From: Sambucus nigra
Taxonomy: Eukaryota; Streptophyta; Magnoliopsida; Dipsacales; Adoxaceae
DNA: 64,000 nt
Assembly (NCBI GenBank): GCA_949130495.1
Contig: OX422213.1
Span: 537,339,467-537,403,466 of the forward strand
Direction of reading: 5' to 3'
This document shows positions 10,970 through 22,227 of this stretch, piece after piece. Below the pieces are notes generated by a model that worked only from the letters and a program-made list of their open reading frames with translations, was not told the origin of the DNA and ran no database searches. The translations under genes were made by a program, and so were the position numbers. Each line of letters starts with the position of its first letter. Position 1 is the first letter of the stretch.

Positions 10970-12118
10970 GGTTCCTGATCCCATATATGAGTTAGCTTCT
11001 TCAGACCCGATGTCTACCTCTGAGGTTGTTGAGTCCATAGACTCTTTTCAAGAGGCTATGGATTACTCCCCCAAGTAAAGTGTAGTCTCTGAGGAAGCAG
11101 AGGTTTCTGACTGTTCATTAACTCACCAAGAGGCTAGCACTTCGCGTAGGTCTCCATCTATAGAGGTCTTAGAGAAAACTATAGCTTTTCGTGTTCCAAT
11201 TGAGGTTGATCCTCTGACGACTTTTCTTGGTGCTCCCAAAAGCTCATGCCTAGACTGTTGATGATAATGATGATGATGAAGGGAGTGAACTTGACACTTC
11301 CAAATTTGATGGACCTGCGAGTTCTGTCACTGAATAGGACCTTCTCCTCTTCCGACATCTGTATGACATTCCATCTTCTGTAACTTTGAGGAAACCTCTA
11401 AAGGACGAGAGGGCCTTCGACGACCGTGAGGGAAAGCTCTGCGTCTATGAGCAGATGTTCAAACTCAGCTTTCGTCTTCCAATTCTTGCTTCTTATATAA
11501 ATCTTCTTGATATAAACCACTATCCTAGATAAGGGTATATGACAGCCTACTGAGAACAGTTATCCCTCAGGTCACCGGAGTCTGCTGAGGTTCCTGATAT
11601 AAACCACTATCCTAGTTGTCCTCTCTTATATAAATCTTTCTCCTTCTCAGCTCTCCCCCAATGCCTGGAGGGTCTTAGTTGGGGCTATCGTCCTCTGGAA
11701 GGTATTTTATCACACCGACCTTGTAGTTAGGGTTTTCTTATCTTTCTACATACCCTCGTCTGCTAGAAATCATCCTAGCTATTACCACTTCGTAGTCAGG
11801 AAATCTGAGAAGAAGATGCTATTGGTGACCCAAACTTCTAACCATAAATGGAAGCCTCGATTTTTCTTTACCTCGAGGGCTTTGGAGTTTAGCCGCCCTA
11901 ATGAGGTTTGTGGAATATATGTTCTAAGAACTCCCCTAAGATGGGGTATGGTATCGTTCTCGACCAAAATCGACCTTGGATTAAGTCAACAAAACTATAA
12001 AAATATTGAGGACCTTCGTAGTCAGGGCGAAGATGGCAATCTCGTCAAGTACAAGCATTGATGACCCCTTACTATTTATCTCAGACAAGTCTTTGGGGTG
12101 GCCCATTGGCCGAGCTTT

Positions 12119-12211
12119 GTAAGTGATCTCGAATAAAACTTTTTTATGCTAAGTTAAGTCTCCTACCTTTTATTTCTCTGAGTTGCTAATTTCAATTTTT
12201 TCTTTTTGTAG
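12119..12211 (+). other. Intron 1 of the Tat1 antisense ORF (predicted)
   Basis: Donor GTAAGTGATC and a T-rich acceptor ending TTTTTGTAG bracket 93 bp of AT-rich sequence with stops. Coding-like sequence lies on both sides (basic ERRGGNNAPPP downstream). Confidence 0.55.
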
Positions 12212-12540
12212 AGAGGCGTGGTGGTAATAATGCACCCCCTCCTACCCAAGAAAAGAAGGGGAAGGCCCCTGTCGACACCACAAAGAAGAGGAAAGAACCT
12301 ATAGACCCTTTCCGTACGAGGCCTGACAATGCTTAAACTGTTGAGCGTACTATCCCCATTTCTACTGACAAAGCTTTAGCTGTTCGTCTATCTCAGCTAA
12401 ATATAGGTGATAGTGTTATCAGCCATAGCACCCAAGCCTCTGATGCCCTCGACTGAATGATGACCGAGGATGATAAACATTTCTTGTATACAATAAACGT
12501 ATCTCCGCTGGCTGAATTTATTATCCATAGGGCGGTTCAG

Positions 12541-12624
12541 GTATTTATTTGTAACTTTTCTCAAGTGTTACCTCTAATCTTAGCCATTCATTATTACTAA
12601 CATGTTTGATTCTTGTTTTTGTAG
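12541..12624 (+). other. Intron 2 of the Tat1 antisense ORF (predicted)
   Basis: Donor CAG|GTATTTATT and acceptor CTTGTTTTTGTAG|AG enclose 84 bp. Upstream FIIHRAVQ and downstream SSLSLHRMDDYTLKRL read as joined exons of a coiled-coil region. Confidence 0.55.
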
Positions 12625-13178
12625 AGTTCCCTCTCTCTTCATCGTATGGACGACTATACATTGAAGAGGTTGCCCCTGATCCAGAAGGGCAAGGATGTTG
12701 AGAAGGCCGAGGCTAACTTCAAAAGGGAGATTGTTGACATGAAGAAAGATTTGAAAGAGAGAGATGACTAGATCACCAAGCTTAAGGAGGACCACACCCT
12801 GGCTCTGAAGGCAAAGTATGAGTGCTTTTAATCAAAAGTTTTGGCTGTTGTTAAGGCTACTCTGGATGACATTGCAGAGGAGATCATTGAGGAGTACAAG
12901 ACCTCATATGAATTCGTCAGTTTTAGTTTTGAGTATCTGGATCTGGGAGATTATCTACCGAGGACTTTGTCGTTCTCGACTTTACCAACCGTCATCTTTC
13001 TCGAGCCTTAAAGTAAGTAGAAGAGGGTGGTCCGATTGAGACGAGCCAATTGAGGGTGACTGAGACCGAAGATGGTGCTCAGCATGATGATGAGGCCGAG
13101 GTTACAAATCCTAACCCTAAGCAAACAAATCCTTCTGGTGATGGGTCGGCTGAAGCCGAGGATCAATCTCGTCTCTGA

Positions 13179-13430
13179 GGATCTCTTTTTCTTTTTCTGA
13201 AATTTTTATGAAGCTTTTATGAACCCCTTTTTTGTATGAACTGTAGCCTTTTTTTTTTCAAATGATATAATCTTTATGCTTGAGATGAATGAAATTCCAC
13301 TTTCTTTACTTGTTGTTTTGGTATTCTATGTCTACGATGTTTTACTTATCCACCATATCATAAAGAATGAATGATGGGAATAAAAGCAAGTAATAACAAA
13401 CACTTATAATTCACCATTTAAAAGCAAGTA
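13179..13430 (+). other. Probable 3' untranslated region of the Tat1 antisense ORF
   Basis: Follows the TGA at the end of the aORF. AT-rich with T-runs and AATGATATAATC/ATGAATGAAAT signals that could serve as plant polyadenylation elements. No gene seen. Confidence 0.35.
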
Positions 13431-14275
13431 ACAACAGGAAAATGGTGTTTCTCCAAACTAATTATGTTGAAGGTCTGAGGTCACCAAATTAATGATGTTT
13501 TACCTCATAATTTCACTAAATTTGTGATGTTTAATGTCCGAGGTCACCAGATTAATGATGTTTCACCTCATAATTTCACAAAATTTGTGATATTTAATGT
13601 CTGAGATCACCAAATTAATGATGTTTCACCTCATACTTTCACTAAATTAATGATGTTACAGGTCTGAGGTCACCAAGTTAATGGTATTTCACCTCATAAC
13701 TCACAAAATAAATGATGTTAAAGGTCTGAGGTCACCGAGTTAATGATGCTTCACCTCATAATTCACCAAATAAATGATGTTGAAGGTCTGAGGTCACCAA
13801 GTTAATGATGTTTCACCTCATAATTTCACCAAATTTATGATGTTTAATGTCCGAGCTCACCAAATTAATGATGTTTCATCTCATACTTTCACCAAATTAA
13901 TGATGTTACGGGTCTGAGTTCATCAAGTTAATGATGTTTCACCTCATAATTCACCAAATTAATGATGTTAAAGGTCTGAGGTCACCGAGTTAATGATGTT
14001 TCACCTCATATTTCACCAAATAAATGCTGTTGAAGGTCTGTGGTCACCGAGTTAATAATGGTTCACTAAATAAATGGTGTTAAAGGTCTGAGGTCATCAA
14101 GTTAATGATGTTTCACCTCATAATTCATTAAATAAATGATGTTAAAGGTCTAAGGTCACCAAGTTAATGATGTTTCACCTCATAATTCACCAAATAAATG
14201 ATGTTAAAGGTCTGAGGTCACCAAGTTAATGATGTTTTACCTCATAATTCACCAAATAAATTATGTTAAATACAT
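13431..14275. repeat. ~62-bp tandem repeats between pol and aORF of Tat1
   Basis: About 13 copies with the order 'ggtctgaggtcaccaagtta', 'atgatgtttcacctcataat', 'tcaccaaataaatgatgtta', spaced 60-63 bp, gradually diverging toward the left. Short tandem arrays in this location are common in Tat elements and may separate two convergent transcription units. Confidence 0.92.
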
Positions 14276-14377
14276 ATACATTGGAACAAAAGCATCAACA
14301 CAACATTGCTATTTTTTCATTGACATTATCTGTATAAGTTGATACATGTATTAGAAAAAGATAAAACAATTGCAACA

Positions 14378-15640
14378 TCATAAGTAATATTTTTTCACGT
14401 GATCGGCATCCCAAGGGTTAAAGAATGTCTCTCCTTCAATATTCTCTAGTCAATAGGTACATGTATAATCTCATCAATCACCCTATAAGGACCATTCTAA
14501 TTGGGATGGAGGTTATTGGTTTTCTGCCACATCTTTTTTAGGACTAGGTCTCCCATAGTTACCGACCTTGGCTTTACCCTTTGATTGTAGAATCTCGTAG
14601 TTCTCTACTGATAGGCTACATGTCTTATCTTTGCATTCTCTCTTCTTTCCTCAATCAAATCAAGATCAAGTCTTCTTTCTTCCCCATTCCTTTGAGGGTC
14701 ATATTTTTGAACTCTATGAGTGGCAAGCCCTATCTCTGTGGTGATGACATCCTCTGAGCCATGGGCTAACATAAATGGAGTTTCCCCTTTGGGTGTCCTT
14801 ACTGTCATCTTATATGACCAAAGCATAACATATACCTCTTCTATCCATCTTCCTTTGGCCTCTTCAAACTTCTTTTTTATCCCATAAAGGATTATTCAAT
14901 TAATTACCTCAGTCTGATCATTTTCTTGGGGTCGGCTAGGGGAAGAGAAGAATTGTCTGATCCCTACTCTTTCATAGTACTTTTCTAAGGAAACATTCTT
15001 GAATTGGGTTCCATTGTTTGAGATGAAAGTGTTTGGAAGGTCATACCTACATATGATGTTATTTTAGATGAATTGAAAGGTCTTCTACTCAGTGATTGTG
15101 ATCATTGGCTCGACCTCTACCCATTTGGAGAAATAATTAATTACCATAATTAAGTACTGATAGTTGTTTATAGCCATTGACAAAGGTCCTACCAAATCAA
15201 TGCCCCATACTGTAAATAGACAAGGGGAGATGATAGAAGTCAGAGGTTGGTGAGGCTGATGGGGAATGATGGATAACCTCTAGTATTTATCACATTTCTT
15301 CACATACGCAGCTGCATCTTAGGCCAAGGTCAGCCACCACTACCCTTGAGTGATTATCCTTTTAGCCAACGACCTTCCTCCAATGTGTCTTGAACAAGAT
15401 CCCTCATGCACATCTTACAGGATGTATGGAACCTCTGAAGGATGAATGCATCTGAGAAGAGGGAGTAGGAATCCCTTCTTGTATAAGACATCTCCCATAA
15501 TGGAGAATTTAACAGCTTTGAACCTCAGCTTTCTGCTTTCTAACTTTGACTCTGGTAGTTCTCCTCTCTGATGTATCTGATAAGAGGATCCATCCATGAG
15601 TCTCCCATACTCAGATTTAGGTAAGGTCTAGCAACCTCTT
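14378..15640 (-). pseudogene. Tat1 pol: integrase
   Basis: The minus-strand translation carries the DDE integrase landmarks: WGIDLVGPL (first Asp, about 15200), SNNGTQFK (second Asp, about 15015) and QTEVIN (Glu, about 14910). A C-terminal part follows with LWSYKMTVRTPKGETPFMLA and the Tat-typical tail FNPWDADHVKKYYL ending at a stop at 14378. The zinc-binding N-terminal part (about 15300-15600) is poorly preserved. Stops and frame changes interrupt it, for example near 14604, 14900 and 15130. The tail matches that of Tat2 at 33669, confirming they are related elements. Confidence 0.8.
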
Positions 15641-16803
15641 CCTCTTCGATGGTCGACTTGAGCAAAATCTCAACTGGTACTGTTATCCTTATGTCTATTT
15701 TTATTGTCGAGGCTAACCTCATGAGTTCATCAACTCGGTTGTTGTCCAGTTATAGTATCCTCTTCATCTTCACCTCTTTAAATATTTTTAGCATCGATCT
15801 TAACCTCTTCAGATATCTAGTCATCCTTTCATCTTTGGCTTCGTATACTCCCAGGATTAATTCATAACCAATCTTGAGTCACTGTGGATTAGGAGCTGGA
15901 CGACATTGAGGGCTTTTGCCAAAGAAAGACCTGTTATCAATGCCTCGTACTCTGACTCATTATTGTAGGCTTTAAAGTTGAATCTCAATGCATACTTAAT
16001 ATCTGTACCAGCTGGTGCCAACACTATCAACCATGCTCCACTTCTGTTTTCACAGGACGACCCATCAATGAAGAGGTTCCAAATGGTTTCATTTAAATAG
16101 AATTTTCCATATGATAAGGTCCCCTACTTGAACATGTATCTCCCTTCTTCATTATTAACCGTTATTTATCTGGCTGTACTTTTTTTGGCCTCGTCCAAAG
16201 TCGGCCGCTGTTTCTCTCTACTGCCTCATCTGTAGCCTCATGACTCTTTTCACCCTCGGCCTCATCCCAAGTAAACTCGGCCATAAAATCTGTGAGTGTT
16301 TGTCCATTGACGGAAACCCTGGGTTGATAAATAATATCATACTCTCCAAATTCAATTGCGCAAGTCATTAGCCTTCCTGACTTCTCAGGCTTATAGAGGA
16401 CTTGTCTGAGTGGGGAATCAGTGAGGATGACCATGGAATAAGCTTAGAAGTATGGATTTATTTTCCTAGAAGCATTTATCAAAGCATATGTTAACTTTTT
16501 CATCTTAAGGTACTTCTACTCAGACCCTTGGAGTTCCTTGATATTGAAATACACTGGTCTCTGCACTCCATCCTATTCTCTTACTATTGCAACACTAATG
16601 GCTGACTCTGAGATAACTAAATTTACATACAACTTCTCACCCTGAATCAATCGAGATAAAAGTAAAGGGGATTCGAGGTAGGACTTAAGCTCTTTAAAAT
16701 CTTTGACACATTCCTCATTCCATTTGAAGGATTTTCTAAGAATTTTGAAAAATGGAAGACATTTATCTGTAGCTCCAGAGATGAACATGTTAAGTGCAAC
16801 CAC
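15640..16803 (-). pseudogene. Tat1 pol: RNase H and second (archaeal-type) RNase H
   Basis: Directly after RT come a connection/RNase H segment (FKWNEECVKDFKELKSYL; LLLSRLIQGEKLYVNLVISE, 16573-16803) and ILTDSPLRQVLYKPEKSGRL (16380-16434). A second RNase H-like domain follows: DGSSCENRSGAW (about 16050), NNESEYEALITGLSLA (about 15945) and LLIHSDSRLV (about 15885), which supply an acidic D-E-D series. A duplicated RNase H is a hallmark of Tat elements. Frame changes at about 16570 and 16160 break it. Confidence 0.7.
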
Positions 16804-17640
16804 TCATCCGGTTAGCCTCTGAATATCTTTGATGGTTCTGGGTGTCTTCATTTCCCGAAAATCCTTGATCTTCTTAGGGTTAGCCTCTATCCTTATTTTA
16901 TTGACAATGAAGACCAAAAAATTTCCATCTCCGACCCCAAAGACACACTTGGTCGGGTTGGGCTTCATTCTGTATTTGTCCATGGTATCAAAAGTTCTTT
17001 CAAGGTCGACCACATGAGTGATATCCTTCAAACTCTTCGTCAGCATGTCATCCACATAGACTTCCATGTTTTTACCAATTTGATCCTCTAACATCTTATT
17101 TACAAGACATTAGTACATATCCCCTGCATTCTTTAGGCCGAAGGGCATGACCTTGTAGTAGTAGGTCCCCTTATCTGTAATAAAGGCTGTCTTTTCTGAA
17201 TTGGCCGAGTCTATGAAGATTTGATTATAGCCAGAATATTCATCCATGAAGCTCATGAGCTCATAACATACTGTAGCATCCATTATCTAATTTATACAAG
17301 GTAGTGGAAAGTTATCCTTTGGGCAAGACTTGTGTAAATCAGTAAAGTCAACACACATCATCCATTTCTCATTAGCTTTTGCCACTATAACAGCATTGGG
17401 CAGCCACTCAGGGTATATAATTTCCCTAATAAACTCGGCTTCCTCCAGCTTTTGAACCTCGTCTCTAATGACCTTATACTTTCTCTTGAGTATATCTTTC
17501 TTCTCTGCTTAATGGTCTTGTCATCCTCTACAACATTAAGTGTATGACACATGATTTCAGGATCAATACTAGGCATGTCTACATGACTCCAAGAAAAGAT
17601 ACTATGTCTCGTCCTTAATAGCTTGATCAACTCCTCCTTG
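16804..17640 (-). pseudogene. Tat1 pol: reverse transcriptase
   Basis: MPSIDPEIMCHTLNVV (about 17577-17531) marks the RT start typical of gypsy pol. It is followed by MMCVDFTDLHKSCPKDNFPL (about 17360-17300), FMDEYSGYNQI (about 17250), MPFGLKNAG (about 17145) and the catalytic YVDDML (about 17060). FLVFIVNKIRIEANPKKIK lies further on. The YxDD residues remain, but in-frame stops and shifts (for example near 17100, 17385 and 17515) make the frame discontinuous. It would copy element RNA into DNA in the cytoplasmic particle; inactive here. Confidence 0.82.
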
Positions 17641-18545
17641 ATCTCAGGTCTTAGAGATTTTCTGACTTGGATGGTTTTTTGGCTCTTCCTTATTGAGGAC
17701 GATGGATTCGACCTCCTCCGCAGCCTCTCCCTTTTTTAGCTTTGTTTCATCTCTGGGATCAAGGGTGTCAATGTTGTAAGTGGTTATTGCCCTCTTATGA
17801 GCCTCTATCTCTTCTGCAGAGTTAAAGTAGCATTCATGTTCCTATGTTTGGTCACCTTGCACTTCCTCTACTCCATAGGGAGTCGATAATTTTAGCATCT
17901 GGTGGACAGTTTAGGGAACAACCTTAAATTCCTTGAGGGCCACTCGTCCCATGATGAGGTTATAGGTTGAGAAGACATTTTAATCCATCACAAAGAAATT
18001 GATTTTTCTATTCAACCTCTTAGGACATTCATCTCCTATTCTCACGTCCATTTCATATAGAGGATGGACTTTCTCCCCACTGAAGCCAATCAAGGGGTGA
18101 TAATATGAAATAATCCTTGCTCGACTGAGACCTAAACTTTTAAAATAGGGCTAAAATATAACGTCTGCAAAACTCCCCCCATTAATAAGAATCCTCTGAA
18201 CTTCACATTCATGCACCCTTGTGGTGATGACTAGAGGGTCATCGTGAGGGGCTAAGATACCTTTGAAATCAAGTCGCGAGAAGCCGACTACTAGGGTGTC
18301 CATGTCTACCTTCTTTTTTTTCTCAAATTTGACCTCTCTTGAAGCCAAGTTCACAACCTCGGCTTTGGTCACTTATTTGGTCTCTGCCACATGAGCCTTA
18401 TGATTAGCTACCTCTGCACCACCTCCTGCTAATCCTCCACAGATAGTGCTCACACCAAAAGAGATCATGTTGACTCTCTTTATTAAGACATTGTCATCCT
18501 TTGGTGGGAGGTCAGGGCCATCATCGTCATCATCTAAGGCATTAT
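17641..18545 (-). pseudogene. Tat1 pol: protease region
   Basis: RVHECEVQRILINGGSFADV (about 18150-18215) corresponds to the Tat aspartic protease site, where family members usually have DGGSSAD or DTGSSAD. Here the catalytic Asp appears replaced by Asn (INGGS). Downstream PLIGFSGEKVHPLYEMDVRIG and YNLIMGRVALKEFKVV fit the rest of a retropepsin-like fold. Stops at about 18148, 17980 and 17910 interrupt it. The domain call is by motif order and neighbours. Confidence 0.65.
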
Positions 18546-20319
18546 CTCTTTTAGCAGGGGCATCTTCTCAGCATTTTTCATTTCTCTTCCTTCTAGGGTC
18601 GGCTTGTCCACTCTTTGAGGCTCTACCATACACATACTTTATTATCTTTCCAGACTTCAGTATTTTTTCAATCTCATCCTTCAGGGCGAAACACTTGTCA
18701 GTTAAATGGCCGAGGTCTTGATGAAACTCACACCATAAGTTTTTGTTTCTCTTGTGTGGAGGAGCCCTCGACTTTTTTGTCCATCTCAGAGACTTGTCAT
18801 TCTTTATCTCCTTGGGTATGTGTTCATAGATCATAGTTAAAGGAGTATAGTTTGCAAACTTGTCATCTGCAGTCCTCTTTTTTCCATCTTTTTTCTTCTG
18901 GAACTTCCCACTGCTACTTCTATTCTCATCCTCATATTTCATAGCCATTGCTTCCTCTACGTTCATTACATTTCCAACTATTGCCAATAGCTCGGCCATA
19001 GACTTAGGAAGGTCTTTAGCAAGCTTCCATAGTAGCTTTCCCTTATGAAGTCCTCCAATGAGGGATGTGATTGCTATACTCTCTTCATAATCCTCTACCT
19101 CCAACTTTTCCTTATTGAACCTCGCGATATAGTCTCTGAGGCTTTCATTCTTCCCTTGATTTAAATAAAGAAAATGGGTGGTCTTCTTCTGGGGTCTTAC
19201 CCCAAGACAAAAGTTATGAATGAACTGCTCGGCCAAACCTTTAAAACTCTCAATTTCATTTTTGGTAAGAGAAGTGAACTAGATATGTGCAGTCCCAGTT
19301 AGAGTGCTTGAGAAAGCTCGGCACCTCATATCATCAGAGATTGAACAAATATCTGTTGCAGACTGATACATTTCAATATAATGGACTGGGTTGATACTTC
19401 TATCGTACTTGGTAGACACCACTAGAGGTTTAAGTTTGGAAGGGGTTGGGAAGTGGACAAGCCTTGCCATAAATGATGAACCCTCTGAGTACCCCCTCTG
19501 TAATGGGTCTCAAATTTTTATGAGATCACCAATATTATTTTCCAACTCTTGGATAGAGTCATTCTAGGGCTTATCAATTTCTGCCTGACCGAGGTTATCC
19601 CTAGCCACCTCCAAAAGGTGGACTGAGGGTTCCCCAGCTGCTGCACAGTGTCGGCTATTGACCTCCCCCTGACTACAGTCTCGGGCATGTGGGGATCATC
19701 CATGATGGGGCGGACAGTCGGCACCCTCTTTTCATGAGCCATCGATGCTTCTTGATCTGGACAACCTTTCTCGTAGGTCATTAACTGGATCGAGCCTTTC
19801 GAAGGTCAACCCTTTACTTAACCGATCAAAAGCTAAACCTCTCTGACGGGCATCGTAGTGTTGTCTTTCACCTTGACCTCGGCTCTACTGGATAGTACGT
19901 ACAGTGTTGTTTGAGACTGCATATGGCTCCCAATAGTCAGCTAGAGAATCCTCTACCTCTATATCGTCATAGCTATCCTCCGGTCAATGGTTTCCTTACC
20001 TCCCCAGGTGTAAATGCCTAGGTTTAGCAACATCCCTCCGCCATTGAGGGGGAGGTAGGTCTTTTCACGGTGCCTAAGGTGGTCCCCTGGCCTCATGCTA
20101 TCCCTGAGCAGCAGTCGGAGTAATCATCTTCAACGAGACCTTAGGTGGTCTTATCAATATATTCTGCCTGAGTTGAGCAAACTACTCATGCATTGCTTAT
20201 TGAGTAGAAGCTAAGGACTTCAAGGTTACCGCCATCTCAGCCATCTCGAACTGAGGTGGCGCTTGGATGGAACTCAACCCTCCAACACCAGATGGTGGAG
20301 GTGGTAACTCTAGTGCCAT
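18546..20319 (-). pseudogene. Tat1 gag
   Basis: Start ATG at 20319 gives MALELPPPPSGVGGLSSIQA. The conserved capsid (Retrotrans_gag) part covers MARLVHFPTPSKLKPL... (19470) and the open stretch 19236-18568 (FLYLNQGKNESLRDYIARFN; MAELLAIVGNVMNVEEAMA). A zinc-binding-like CEFHQDLGHLTDKC (about 18735-18690) and ALKDEIEKILKSGK follow, typical of Tat gag. Stops in the first 800 bases and at about 19279 and a frame change near 19520 inactivate it. It would form the particle shell and bind element RNA. Confidence 0.8.
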
Positions 20320-20487
20320 GGAAAAGGACGAGAGAGATTATAAATGAAAGCACTAGAGAGCTTCATTCCTTTAAGGATCTTTTTCAATTGTGAGACATCT
20401 CCAAACAAAAAGGGGGAGGACTGTTTCACCACCAGTGTCTCCGGCAAGGTCAAGCAGCAAAGGAGGAAGAAAAGAATCCTCTCGTTC

Positions 20488-20505
20488 CTACAGACGATGC
20501 CAAAA
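20488..20505 (-). other. Tat1 primer-binding site
   Basis: Directly internal to the 5' LTR the minus strand reads TTTTGGCATCGTCTGTAGG. This differs slightly from the TGGCGCCGTCTGTGGG commonly seen at plant Tat primer sites. The matching tRNA is not assigned. Confidence 0.6.
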
Positions 20506-21362
20506 TGATGATGCTATAAATAGCACAACTAGTATGAGGCATTGATAAACTAAATCTAGCAGTTACAATGGCAGCACAAGAGTAAATATCTAGTAGAAGG
20601 GGATGAGGAGAAGGGGAGATGCCCTAGTATATAAGTTGTTCAGCCAATCAAGGCCTACATCCACTGTGAGTGTTTGAGTAAATTTTACTAGAATGAGGGC
20701 CCTAATGGCCTATGATACAATCTCTCACTTTATGTCTCTATTGTGTAAACAGATCGTTGGCTAGGGTTGCAATTGTTGATCCCTCTCCAAGGTAGGAGAA
20801 GACATGTATTTATAATGCTTAGGGGGTGTAGTGTACCCCCAAGCATGCCATGAGAATGTGGGCGTTGAATACACTAATCACGGGTAGACACCTGGATATG
20901 CCATATGTAAGGAATGATGGCCAAATATTCCCTTATGTGAGGGGAATGATTTGATTATAACTGATTTGCTAAGGTATTCCAAGCCTTCCATGTGCTTGCA
21001 TGTGTTAGGACTTGTGACATCATCTATTGTAACCTTAGCCTAGCCGAGTATGACGTTTAGAAGTTCGATAGTTGCTTTGTCCTGCCAATCATAAGTATGA
21101 CCTTAGCTTGAATGATTAGTCGAGGTTAGGTACGAGGTTGGATCCAGTGTCGTCTTGAGCAATGTATGATGATGGCAATAGCTTGAACCCATAAGATGCC
21201 GCAGGCCTCATCTGCTGCCCAGCTGAGGTTGTACTAGATGGAGCCAACCTTGAGGAGGCCGAACTTTCTGATGGTTATTGTGTGCTTCCTGTCAACTCGA
21301 CTGTGAGGTAAGCCGAGGTTAGTGGTCCCAAATTTCGAGGGTACACTTTGGTCATATCAACA
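20506..21362 (-). repeat. Tat1 5' LTR (857 bp)
   Basis: On the minus strand it starts TGTTGATATGACC and ends TATAGCATCATCA, the canonical TG...CA. It abuts the primer site on its inner side; the outer flank (21363-21367) is TTGTA, the expected half of a 5-bp target duplication whose partner is off-window. Confidence 0.8.
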
Positions 21363-22227
21363 TTGTATAATAAGAACTGCAAAGCACCCGTAGTAATACT
21401 ATTAGATTAGTTTTTCCATTTTTTGATTGGGAATTGTTTTTATTTTGAGTTCTTCTACGCCCACTGATAAATGCTACACATATGGTGCAACACGTTCGAG
21501 TCTGGATCCAATATTAGTAGAGTATAAACGCAGTCCAATGCGGATGTGACACGTTAATGTGTTGCATTTTTTTGCCGGACTAAAATTATTGTATTATTTT
21601 TCCTTATGATTGGGTGTGGAGTTATATTACACTAATTATTGCCACTGCTAAGATGTGAAATAAATTTTGTTCAGGTTATTTGATCCTTCTTTGGGATGAT
21701 TTGGTTTATTTCCATTTTCAAGTATGACTTTGGACTTCCCGTTTTTATTTGGTCTTGGTTTTGTGTAATTTTGAATTGGGCTTTCCATTCCTATTTCTAT
21801 CCAGTTGTCAACTGGACTTAATTAACCTTATTCTTTTATACTTTTGCTTTTATAGTTCTTGGAACAATCAGATTGTTGTTTAGATAGAGGTTTGTGAGAT
21901 CCATAACTAAGGAATGGTTCCCCTCCCCCTCTAACTACTTTTTGTTTATAATTTTCCACTCACCTATCTCATGTATGTTAATATTTATTTTTTAATACTT
22001 TGTGGTGTTTTTTTTGGGACAATTGGTAATCGCATTGCCCGGGATGCCAGAATCCAAGCATAATTGCATTTTCAATTCATAGATAATGTTTATAATTCTA
22101 GTGTTTTTTGTACAAATAAAAAAAATAGATAAAAAATAAATTGTAACGATTTATCTTCATAACCACATAAAAGCTTTAATGGTACCTATGAACTATAATA
22201 AAGGAATCTCTAAAGTTACCGCTTAGC
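21363..22227. other. Intergenic, nothing recognised
   Basis: AT-rich, no long open frame, no inverted or tandem repeat that I can support. Confidence 0.5.

Larger units (their letters stand above)
10970..13178 (+). pseudogene. Tat1 antisense ORF, 3' part (putative gypsy type transposon / Transposase_28-like)
   Basis: This continues the frame broken at 937. After an acidic segment (about 11262-11310) comes the conserved region: KLSFRLPI (about 11460), LSPNAWRVLVGAIVLWK (about 11658) and NHKWKPRFFFTSRALEF (about 11841-11890). This fits the plant 'putative gypsy type transposon' family found in Tat aORFs; biochemical function unknown. Downstream are a basic segment (12208-12330) and a heptad-like, charge-rich coiled-coil region (12640-12930). 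Two clear GT-AG introns (12119-12211, 12541-12624) support a spliced transcript. Several in-frame stops (for example 11077, 11333, 12061) and at least one frameshift near 11250 make it a pseudogene. Confidence 0.7.
1..21362 (-). mobile_element. Tat1: Tat-lineage Ty3/gypsy LTR retrotransposon, 3' LTR beyond window
   Basis: Read on the minus strand the order is LTR (21362-20506), primer site, gag, protease, RT, RNase H, a second RNase H, integrase ending at 14378, a ~62-bp tandem array, then a long antisense (plus-strand) ORF. From family knowledge, an extra antisense ORF between pol and the 3' LTR, plus a second RNase H, is typical of the Tat lineage. The matching 3' LTR is not seen, so the element continues past base 1. 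A 10-kb CACTA element is nested inside. All reading frames are damaged by stops and shifts, so this copy cannot move by itself. Confidence 0.85.
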
